From positions 1 through 45,486 of the forward strand of contig NZ_JBAKHX010000065.1 in assembly GCF_036906915.1 (NCBI RefSeq): a stretch of 45,486 nt of DNA, in the 5' to 3' direction. Both the position numbers and the translations under genes were made by a program. Below are positions 39,136 to 45,486 of the stretch, piece by piece. The notes beneath the pieces were generated by a model. The model saw only the letters and a program-made list of their open reading frames with translations. It did no database searches and was not told the DNA's origin. Numbering within the stretch: the stretch's first letter is position 1; each line of letters starts with the position of its first letter. The stretch comes from Phytohabitans sp036906915. GTDB taxonomy: Bacteria; Actinomycetota; Actinomycetes; Mycobacteriales; Micromonosporaceae.

Positions 39136-39858
39136 ATGCGCGACCTCGTATATCCGCCGGTCATCTCCTTCATGAAGGCGGCGTTCCGTGCGCTCGACCT
39201 TCGGATCACGTTGGAAGGTGGCGAGCACATCCCGTCGACCGGGGGTGCCGTGCTGGCGAGCAACCACGTCAGCTACCTGGACTTCATCTTCTGCGGGTTC
39301 GCCGCCCAGCCAGCGAAGCGGTTGGTCCGTTTCATGGCGAAGCAGGAGGTCTTCGCGAACAAGGTCGGCGGTCCGCTCATGCGTGGGATGCACCACATCC
39401 CGGTGGACCGGGACGCCGGCCTGGCGTCGTACAAGGCGGCCCTGGCCGCGCTCAAGGCCGGCGAGGTGGTCGGCGTGTTCCCGGAGGCGACGATCAGCAC
39501 GTCGTTCGTGCCCAAGGAGTTCAAGAACGGGGCGGTCCGGATGGCGGCCGCGGCGGGCGTGCCGCTGGTGCCGATGGCGGTGTGGGGCACGCAGCGCCTG
39601 TGGACGAAGGGGCGCAAGCGCACGCTGACCAAGCGCCACGTGCCGGTGACGATCCTCGTGGGCGAGGCGTTGCGGCCGGGCCGCCGCGACGACCACGTGC
39701 AGATCAACGCCGAACTGCGAGCGCGGATCACCGAGCTGGTCGACCGGGCGCAGCGCGAGTACCCGGACAAGCCGGACGGCCCGGACGACAGCTGGTGGTT
39801 GCCTGCCCATCTGGGCGGTTCCGCGCCTGGTCCGACGCTCGCGGCTGGCGGTGACTAG
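39136..39858 (+). CDS. 1-acylglycerol-3-phosphate acyltransferase-like (PlsC family)
   Basis: 240 residues. The acyltransferase motif NHVSYLD (His44, Asp49) and a second block FPEAT, where the usual form is FPEGT, so a glycine is replaced by alanine. PLVPMAVWGTQRLW is the fourth family block. It transfers acyl chains to lysophosphatidate or a related acceptor at the membrane. It is followed 53 bp later by the acyl-ACP desaturase, so both may act in lipid synthesis, but the desaturase has its own operator. Confidence 0.9.
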   Translation: MRDLVYPPVISFMKAAFRALDLRITLEGGEHIPSTGGAVLASNHVSYLDFIFCGFAAQPAKRLVRFMAKQEVFANKVGGPLMRGMHHIPVDRDAGLASYKAALAALKAGEVVGVFPEATISTSFVPKEFKNGAVRMAAAAGVPLVPMAVWGTQRLWTKGRKRTLTKRHVPVTILVGEALRPGRRDDHVQINAELRARITELVDRAQREYPDKPDGPDDSWWLPAHLGGSAPGPTLAAGGD

Positions 39859-39872
39859 CTACGGTAGCGTAA

Positions 39873-39888
39873 CCTACGGAACCGTAGG
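39873..39888. promoter_or_regulatory. Operator before the desaturase gene
   Basis: CCTACGGAACCGTAGG is a perfect inverted repeat of 7 bp with an AA centre, and a further CTACGGTA half lies just upstream (about 39859-39867). It is placed 23 bp before the start codon. TetR-type lipid regulators of actinomycetes bind palindromes built from TACGG/CCGTA. Confidence 0.65.
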
Positions 39889-39911
39889 TAGATGCACTTC
39901 CGGGAGGACCC

Positions 39912-40862
39912 GTGCCCACTGAGATCACCGATACGCACGCGCTGCTGCGGGAGCTCGAGCCCGTCGTCGAGGTCAACGTCAACCGCCACCTCGCCACGGC
40001 CAAGGAATGGTTCCCACACGAATACGTGCCGTGGAGCCAGGGCACCGACTTCGACGGCGTGCTCGGTGGCCAGGCGTGGGAGCCCGGTCAGTCCAAGCTG
40101 TCCGACGTGGCTCGCACGTCCCTGATCGTCAACCTGCTCACCGAGGACAACCTGCCCAGCTACCACCGCGAGATCGCCACCCTGTTCGGTCGCGACGGCG
40201 CGTGGGGCACGTGGGTGCACCGGTGGACCGCCGAGGAGGGCCGGCACGGCATCGCGATCCGCGACTATCTGCTGACCACTCGCGCGGTCGACCCGGTCGC
40301 CCTCGAACGGGCTCGCATGACGCACATGGCGCTCGGCTACGACAACGCCTACGAGGGCGTCATCGAGTCCATCGCGTACGTGTCGTTCCAGGAGCTGGCG
40401 ACCCGCGTGGCGCACCGCAACACCGGCCGGATCAGCGGCGACCCGATCTGCGACCAGTTGCTGGCGAAGGTCGCCGCCGACGAGAACCTGCACATGCTGT
40501 TCTACCGCAACGTGTTGAACGCGGCGTTCGACCTGTCGCCCAACACGGCGATGCGCGCGGTGTGCGAGGTGGCGAAGACCTTCCAGATGCCCGGCCGCGG
40601 GATCGAGAACTTCGGGCGCAAGTCCGTGCAGATCGCGTTCGCCGGGATCTACGACCTGCGTATCCACCACGACGAGGTGATCATGCCGATCCTGCGTCAG
40701 GTGCGAGCATTGGAGCGGGACGAGTTCTCCGGCGACGGCGAGGCGGCCCGCGAGGAGCTCGCCGGATTCATGTCCGAGCTCGACCAGAACGCGTCGCGCT
40801 TCACCGCCCGCCGCGAGGCGGCCCAGGCCCGCGCCGCCAGCCGGGCCAGCGCGGTGGCGTAA
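39912..40862 (+). CDS. Acyl-ACP desaturase, soluble di-iron type
   Basis: 316 residues, FA_desaturase_2 family (DesA-like). The iron-binding motifs are EEGRH (108-112) and DENLH in AADENLHMLFYRN, with further Glu residues in LTEDNLPSYH and FQELATR. It introduces a cis double bond into ACP-bound fatty acids using ferredoxin and O2. The GTG start 39912 has GGAGG upstream. The palindromic operator overlaps its promoter, so it probably responds to membrane lipid state. Confidence 0.93.
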   Translation: MPTEITDTHALLRELEPVVEVNVNRHLATAKEWFPHEYVPWSQGTDFDGVLGGQAWEPGQSKLSDVARTSLIVNLLTEDNLPSYHREIATLFGRDGAWGTWVHRWTAEEGRHGIAIRDYLLTTRAVDPVALERARMTHMALGYDNAYEGVIESIAYVSFQELATRVAHRNTGRISGDPICDQLLAKVAADENLHMLFYRNVLNAAFDLSPNTAMRAVCEVAKTFQMPGRGIENFGRKSVQIAFAGIYDLRIHHDEVIMPILRQVRALERDEFSGDGEAAREELAGFMSELDQNASRFTARREAAQARAASRASAVA

Positions 40863-40891
40863 GTCAGCAGGTGCCGGCGGCGACCGCCCAA

Positions 40892-41929
40892 TCAGCTGAC
40901 CTTGCCCGGCAGGGCGGCCGGCGGGAGCGGCTCCTCCCGCGCGTCGACGAACTCCTGCCCCCGCTTGGACGGTATCCGGTTCAGCAGTTCCTGGCCGCGG
41001 CGGTCGATCATGGCGGTCAGCGCGTGCTGAGCCACCCCGAGGATGACGGCGTAGGCGAGGATCTGGCCGGACGTGTCCAGGTCGGTGAGGCCGGGAACGA
41101 ACTGGCCGTGAATGAGGATCAGCCCGACCAGCGCCGACAGCGCGCCGAACGGCAGCTTCAGCATCGCCAGGGCCAGCGGCACACCGTACGGCGTCGAGGT
41201 GCCCTGGATCCCGCGCACCGCGAGCACGGCTGCCATGGCACCGCCGGTGGCGCCGAGCACCGCGATGATCAACGCGTCGCGCCGGGTCGCCGTGGCGCCG
41301 GTCGGGCACACCTGCCCCTCGGCCCCCGCGAAGCACAGGGTCATCGACTCCGGCCAGCCGAACCCCATGCCCGCCAGCCCGACGACGATCACGAGCACCG
41401 CCGCCGAGACCGCTACCAGCGTGTTGCGGAAGCTGCGGAGCCGCGCGTACTGGGCGTCAGTGGCCGCGAAGCTCCACTCCATGGCCTTCTCGAGGATCCA
41501 GCGCCGCACCCGGCCCTGCTCCTGGGCCGCGTCCGCGTCCGCCGTCTTCGCCCGGCCGTACTGCTCCTCCAAGGCCTGCCGCCGCATCGCGGTCGGCGGC
41601 ATTGTCGCGCGCAGCCGGGTCATCGCCGACAGCAGCCGCACATCGAGGACGTCGTCCCGCGCGTACCTGGCCAGCAGCACCTGACCCGCGTGCAGGTTGG
41701 TGAAGGCCCGGTTGACGGCGCTGCCGGTCAGCCACGACCGCAGCCGCCAGCCGTGCGGCGTCGCCGCGTCCTCGGCCGTGCGCAGCCGCTCCTCGATCCG
41801 TTCGGCGGCCTCCCCGTCGATCTGACCACACTCGCGAGCCGCATTCAGGTCGTCTCGGGCCAGAGCCGCCCGCGTAATGATCACATGCTGCCAGAACGCT
41901 CCGCGCGGTACGGGATAGGTGGTGGTCAT
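40892..41929 (-). CDS. Uncharacterised membrane protein
   Basis: 345 residues. The N-terminal half is soluble and helical (LNAARECGQIDGEAAERIEE, VNRAFTNLHAGQVLLARYA). About four membrane helices follow (LVAVSAAVLVIVVGLAGMGF, ALIIAVLGATGGAMAAVLAV, PFGALSALVGLILIHG, ILAYAVILGVAQHALTAMI). Between helices one and two an outside loop holds Cys pairs (TLCFAGAEGQVCPTG). No family recognised. It is convergent with the desaturase; the divergent SDR has an operator that might serve both. Confidence 0.7.
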   Translation of the reverse strand: MTTTYPVPRGAFWQHVIITRAALARDDLNAARECGQIDGEAAERIEERLRTAEDAATPHGWRLRSWLTGSAVNRAFTNLHAGQVLLARYARDDVLDVRLLSAMTRLRATMPPTAMRRQALEEQYGRAKTADADAAQEQGRVRRWILEKAMEWSFAATDAQYARLRSFRNTLVAVSAAVLVIVVGLAGMGFGWPESMTLCFAGAEGQVCPTGATATRRDALIIAVLGATGGAMAAVLAVRGIQGTSTPYGVPLALAMLKLPFGALSALVGLILIHGQFVPGLTDLDTSGQILAYAVILGVAQHALTAMIDRRGQELLNRIPSKRGQEFVDAREEPLPPAALPGKVS

Positions 41930-42021
41930 GTCGTGCTCCTCGGGTGGTGTCTGGTGCCCTAAATGCGTTGAGCACTCCGCGACCGACCTTGATACATCCT
42001 TCGTCGGGACAGGCCATTTGA

Positions 42022-42039
42022 CTTCGAGCGAACTCGAAG
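42022..42039. promoter_or_regulatory. Inverted repeat before the SDR gene
   Basis: CTTCGAG-CGAA-CTCGAAG, a perfect 7-bp inverted repeat, 16 bp upstream of the SDR start and about 90 bp from the divergent membrane protein start. No regulator gene is adjacent. Confidence 0.5.
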
Positions 42040-42055
42040 GTCTACCTTGCCGGAC

Positions 42056-42763
42056 ATGGCCGAATCACCCGTCACACTGATCACCGGCGGCTCCCGCGGC
42101 ATCGGCGCCGCCGTCGCCCGCCAGCTACTGGACCGAGGCCACCGGGTGGCGGTGACCGGACGCGGCCGCGAGCACCTGAAGCGGCTGGCCGCCGACCTCG
42201 GCGCCCCGGACGGCCTGCTCACCCTCACCGGCCACGCCGCCGACTGGGACGCGGTGCGCGGGCATGTCGAGGCGACGGTCTCCCGGTTCGGACGTCTGGA
42301 CACCGCGGTCGCGAACGCCGGCTTCGCCGTACACGACAGCCTCGCCGACGCGGACCCGGAGCGCCTCAAGGACATGGTCCTGACCAACGTCCTCGGCCCG
42401 GCACTGCTGATCAAGGCGGCACTGCCGGCGCTCACCGCCACCCGCGGCCGGATCGTGCTCGTCGGCAGCGTCGCCGGACACATCCACACCCCGGGCAACT
42501 TCTACGGCGCGACCAAATGGGCCCTCACCGGCCTCGCCGAGAACACCCGGCTCCAGGTCACCGGCGACGGCGTCGGCGTCACCCTCGTCAGCCCCGGCGC
42601 GACCGAGACCGGCTTTTTCGACGCCGCCGGCGGGCTCATGGAACGACCCGGCGGATACCTACCCGCCGATCAGGTCGCCGCGGCCATCGTCTGGGCCATC
42701 ACCCAGCCGCCCGGCGTGGACGTAAACACCCTCACCATCCGCCCAGTCGGCTCACCCCGCTAA
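42056..42763 (+). CDS. Short-chain dehydrogenase/reductase
   Basis: 235 residues from ATG 42056 (an upstream TTG at 42047 is possible). TGGSRGIG cofactor loop, NAGF, active-site Ser in LVGSVAGH and YGATK. The end, VDVNTLTIRPVGSP, fits the 3-ketoacyl-reductase-like/YdfG-like group. The substrate is unknown. It is probably monocistronic, under the palindrome at 42022-42039. Confidence 0.9.
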   Translation: MAESPVTLITGGSRGIGAAVARQLLDRGHRVAVTGRGREHLKRLAADLGAPDGLLTLTGHAADWDAVRGHVEATVSRFGRLDTAVANAGFAVHDSLADADPERLKDMVLTNVLGPALLIKAALPALTATRGRIVLVGSVAGHIHTPGNFYGATKWALTGLAENTRLQVTGDGVGVTLVSPGATETGFFDAAGGLMERPGGYLPADQVAAAIVWAITQPPGVDVNTLTIRPVGSPR

Positions 42764-42835
42764 GCGGTGCACGGTCAGGTCCCGGCCTTGATCGGATAGC
42801 ACGGCCGCGCAAGGTCACTGTGGGTAGGCGGGGGG

Positions 42836-44131
42836 TCAGGGCACCAGGCTGTTGAGGTACCGCTCGACGTTCGTGTAGCCGTCGGCACCGTAGTCGTCGC
42901 CGTCGGCGGCGCTCGCCGGGTTCAGCCCGTTGGCCCGCTCCCACGCGTCCGGCATGCCGTCACGGTCGCCGTCGGCTGGTGCCGCACCGCCCGCGAGCGC
43001 ACCGAAGCCGCCCACGGCCGCCGGATCAGTGATGATCGCACCCGTCTGGCGGGTCAGGTCGGCGACGAGCCGGCGGTCGACTGAGTCGCGTCGCAGGGAC
43101 GCCCCGGCCTTGTCGACCACCGCCTGGTGCGCGGCCGCCGCCGAGACGGCGGTGATCGCCGGGAACGGGAACGGCGCCGGCTCGACCACGACGTTGCCCA
43201 GGTCGGCCGTTGTCGTCGGCCGGCCGTCGAGCGTGCCGTCCTTGTCGGCGTCGTAGTAGTTGCCGGACGCGTAGATGTGGAAGTTGAGGTTGCCCCGCGT
43301 GAACGGGCCGGCGGTGCCGGTCGACGGGCCTTTGACGAAGTAGTTGCCGACGACGTTGGCGTCGCTGCGTCCGGCCGAGTCGCCCTCGATGTAGGCGTCG
43401 GAGCCCCAGTTGTAGACCACGTTGTTGACGAACTGGTTGCGCCCCTTGACCTTCGGGTTGCGGGTCTTGTTGTGCGCGTACAGGTTGCGGAACAGGGTCA
43501 CGCCGTCGCTCTGGATCAGGCCGCCGCACGAGTGCGGGTCGAGACCCTCGGAGATGATCGAGTTCTGCACCGTGATGTTGGTGCTGCTGTTGATGGAGAA
43601 GTTCTCGTCTCGTCCCCAGGAGACGGAGACGTGGTCGAAGATCTGGTTGCTGCCCTGGTTGATGGTGATTCCGTCGCGGTTCTGGTTCGGCGTCAGCCCG
43701 TGCCGGAAGCGCATGTACCGGACGATCACGTTGTTCGCGTTCGAGAGCGAGACCTGGTATCCGCGGGTGGCGACGCCGTCGCCGGGGGCGGTCTGACCGG
43801 CGACCGTGATGTTGCTCTTGATGCTCAGCGGCGAGGCCAGGTTGATGTACCCGCCGACATCGAACACCACGATCCGTGGCCCTTGGCTGACCGCGTCGCG
43901 GAAAGAGCCCGGGCCCGAGTCGTTCAGGTTCGTCACGTGGTAGACGGCGCCACCCCGCCCTCCGGTCACGGCCGCGCCGAAGCCGACCGCGCCGGGGAAG
44001 GCGGGCGCCGCCGCGAGCGACGCCAATGACTGGGCGTTCACCGGCGGGGCCAGAAGCGTCGTCGCCGACGCGGCTAGCGTGACCAACGTCGCGCCGAGGG
44101 CGACCGGCATGAGGACACGGGACCGCTGCAT
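42836..44131 (-). CDS. Secreted pectate lyase-like protein with a calcium-binding C-terminus
   Basis: 431 residues. Signal peptide from MQRSRVLMPVALGATLVTLA, cleavage near VNA. The parallel beta-helix core of polysaccharide lyase type is recognisable in GGRGGAVYHVTNLNDSGPGS, NVIVRYMRFRHG, IFDHVSVSWGRDENFS and FVNNVVYNWGSDAY; Arg and Asp residues there fit a PL1-like calcium lyase. The end (DGDRDGMPDAWERANGLNP, DGYTNVERYLNSL) resembles thrombospondin type 3/dockerin calcium loops. The start at 44131 is chosen for its signal peptide; the longer frame to 44167 overlaps the upstream gene. It degrades plant pectin outside the cell. Confidence 0.87.
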   Translation of the reverse strand: MQRSRVLMPVALGATLVTLAASATTLLAPPVNAQSLASLAAAPAFPGAVGFGAAVTGGRGGAVYHVTNLNDSGPGSFRDAVSQGPRIVVFDVGGYINLASPLSIKSNITVAGQTAPGDGVATRGYQVSLSNANNVIVRYMRFRHGLTPNQNRDGITINQGSNQIFDHVSVSWGRDENFSINSSTNITVQNSIISEGLDPHSCGGLIQSDGVTLFRNLYAHNKTRNPKVKGRNQFVNNVVYNWGSDAYIEGDSAGRSDANVVGNYFVKGPSTGTAGPFTRGNLNFHIYASGNYYDADKDGTLDGRPTTTADLGNVVVEPAPFPFPAITAVSAAAAHQAVVDKAGASLRRDSVDRRLVADLTRQTGAIITDPAAVGGFGALAGGAAPADGDRDGMPDAWERANGLNPASAADGDDYGADGYTNVERYLNSLVP

Positions 44132-44151
44132 GAATTGAAAGCTATCAATTC
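44132..44151. promoter_or_regulatory. AT-rich inverted repeat at the pectate lyase start
   Basis: GAATTGA (44132-44138) and TCAATTC (44145-44151) are inverted around 6 bp and directly touch the start codon, where a ribosome binding site would be expected. It is AT-rich compared with everything around it. Confidence 0.45.
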
Positions 44152-44163
44152 GATCAGCGTACG

Positions 44164-45486
44164 TCAATCTCGTGGACGCAGGGTGAACCCCGGGGTGGGT
44201 ATGGCCGGACCGTTGTTGTCATCGTCGTCGTCGTCATCATCGTCGTTGCCGTCGCCACGACAGACGCTCTGCGGGAGCAGCTCGCACGGGTCGGTGGGCC
44301 GCTCCTGCGGCTTGACGCCGTTCGGGTACGGGCTGTTGGGGTCACCGATGTCCTTGCGCGCGGCGAACGACTCCCTGTCGTAGTTCAGGTCCTTGTGCAC
44401 CTTCTCCATGAACAGTTCCCAGATGGCCGCAGGCGTGCCGCCACCGCCCATCGCGTTACCGTTCCTCTCCTCGATGGCCTTGCGGGCACCCTTGGTGCCG
44501 ACCCAGACCGCGGCGGCCATCTGCTGGGTCGCGCCGACCATCCAGGCGTCACCGCTGTCGCCCTTGTTGCCGCTCGGGCCGAGCTCCCAGGTACCGGTCT
44601 TACCGATCGCCTCCCGGCCACCGACGAGCCCCTTGCCGATGTTGCCGGGGATCTGCTTCAGCACCGAGTTGATGTTATCGATCTGGGCCTCGTCGAACTT
44701 CCGCACCGACTTGACCTTCTCGCCGGTGCCCGGCACCCGGTCGAACTTGCCGGTCGCCGGGTTGCGCTGCTCGACCTTCGCGATGAAGTGCGCCTTGATG
44801 TAGAGGCCGCGGTTGGCAAGGGTCGCCACGCCGTTCGCGTGGTCGAGCACCGTCACCGGGTACTGGCCGAAGCCGACCTCGTTGTCGAAGTACTTCGGCG
44901 CGACGGACTTCGGGTCGGCCTTGGCGATGTCGTGCACCTCGCCGGTTTCGGTGTCCTTCATGGTCTGGATACCGGCGTCGCGGGCCGCCTGCACGACCTT
45001 GTCCGGGCCGAGTTCCTTGGAGATCCAGTAGAACGGCACGTTGTACGACTGGATCGTCGAATGCTCCAGCGTGCAGGACTTGCCGCAGGGGATGTTGGTA
45101 CGACCCGCGTTGTTGATCTTACGGCCGCCGTCGTCGTCCTTGGTCAGGTCCCAGTACGACTCGATCTGGATCTCTGCTCGCATCGCCGCGGCCAGAGTGT
45201 AGATCTTGAAGGTCGAGCCGGGCGCGTGCGGCCCGGTGCCGTCACCGTTCATGCCGGCGAAGTCCGTGCCCGTGCCGTTGTCGCCGCCGTAGTAGGCCAT
45301 CACGCGGCCGTTCTTCGGGTTGACCGCCACGAGCGCCGCCTGGTAGTGGGCGGGCAGCTTCGACATCGGCGAGGTCTTGCTCGCCCGGCGTGCCGCGGCC
45401 TCGGCCGCCTCCTGTGCCTTCTTGTTGATCGTCGTGGTGATCCGGTAGCCGCCCTTCTTCCACTCGGCGGCCGGGATCCCCATCTG
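44164..45486 (-). CDS. Penicillin-binding protein, transpeptidase part (5' end outside the window)
   Basis: The last 440 residues of a class A-type PBP. The transpeptidase motifs are STFK (catalytic Ser, GSTFKIY), SYN (IQSYNVPF) and KTG (AIGKTGTWE). GRVMAYYGGDNG precedes and DAWMVGATQQMAAAVWVG follows, as in PonA-like enzymes. It cross-links peptidoglycan at the outer face of the membrane; the glycosyltransferase and membrane anchor must lie beyond the right edge. The tail is unusual: DPCELLPQSVC followed by a run of nine Asp, then PAIPTPGF. The pectate lyase begins 33 bp after its stop. Confidence 0.92.
   Translation of the reverse strand, partial: QMGIPAAEWKKGGYRITTTINKKAQEAAEAAARRASKTSPMSKLPAHYQAALVAVNPKNGRVMAYYGGDNGTGTDFAGMNGDGTGPHAPGSTFKIYTLAAAMRAEIQIESYWDLTKDDDGGRKINNAGRTNIPCGKSCTLEHSTIQSYNVPFYWISKELGPDKVVQAARDAGIQTMKDTETGEVHDIAKADPKSVAPKYFDNEVGFGQYPVTVLDHANGVATLANRGLYIKAHFIAKVEQRNPATGKFDRVPGTGEKVKSVRKFDEAQIDNINSVLKQIPGNIGKGLVGGREAIGKTGTWELGPSGNKGDSGDAWMVGATQQMAAAVWVGTKGARKAIEERNGNAMGGGGTPAAIWELFMEKVHKDLNYDRESFAARKDIGDPNSPYPNGVKPQERPTDPCELLPQSVCRGDGNDDDDDDDDDNNGPAIPTPGFTLRPRD

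Noticed and set aside
1..45486. tRNA, rRNA and riboswitch genes
   Set aside because: No tRNA cloverleaf, rRNA segment or known riboswitch motif could be made out by eye; a covariance-model scan would be decisive.

Overview
This is a very GC-rich window (most third codon positions are G or C). The gene content is that of a filamentous soil or plant-associated actinomycete: PadR/membrane-protein pairs, an acyl-ACP desaturase, an F420-type LLM oxidoreductase, an AfsR-like regulator remnant, a DivIVA-domain protein, Tat-exported enzymes and secreted polysaccharidases. Micromonosporaceae is a reasonable guess, but no marker gene in the window proves it.

Layout. 1-460: GC-rich repeats and a pair of palindromic elements. 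458-5450: secreted GH30-type glycosidase, an OmpR-type two-component pair (kinase frameshifted) and an ABC-2-like membrane protein that looks internally deleted. 5486-7631: divergent saccharopine-dehydrogenase-like and GlxA/AraC genes. 7693-10710: tight operon NUDIX/winged-helix regulator > VWA protein > divergent adenylosuccinate-synthetase-like enzyme, with a double palindrome at its promoter. 10752-13475: gene remnants, a MarR/F420-reductase-like divergent pair with a perfect operator, a small Cys protein and a DivIVA-domain protein.

13700-32658 is a catabolic island. Eight copies of an operator, GTTTG-N4-CAAAC, lie in front of its transcription units. The left-facing operon encodes an HpaE-like aldehyde dehydrogenase, an HpaD-like class III extradiol dioxygenase, a fumarylacetoacetase-family protein, a ferredoxin and a ferredoxin reductase. 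The right-facing units encode a PuuC-like aldehyde dehydrogenase and PuuD-like gamma-glutamyl hydrolase, and then a glutamine-synthetase-like ligase, a cytochrome P450 and an LLM oxidoreductase. A MarR regulator, an acetoacetate-decarboxylase-family protein, an APC amine/amino-acid permease, GabT, GabD and a Tat-exported amidohydrolase complete the set. Together they suggest uptake of an aromatic amine or amide, amine processing through gamma-glutamyl intermediates down to GABA and succinate, and ring opening by homoprotocatechuate-type meta cleavage. The substrate is not known.

32794-45486 is more ordinary: ThuA-like/Gfo-Idh pair, PadR plus membrane protein, SDR plus class IV aminotransferase, BASS-family transporter, acyltransferase, acyl-ACP desaturase with an operator, a membrane protein, another SDR, a secreted pectate lyase and the 3' part of a penicillin-binding protein.

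A palindromic repeat family (core GATCAAGGGCAAACGCACG and its inverse) occurs at three loci: 87-389, 7663-7719 and 25715-26194. The two loci whose neighbours are both visible lie between convergent genes, and the third lies just beyond the 3' end of a gene facing it. At 7.7 kb the repeat supplies the last codons of the PurA-like gene.
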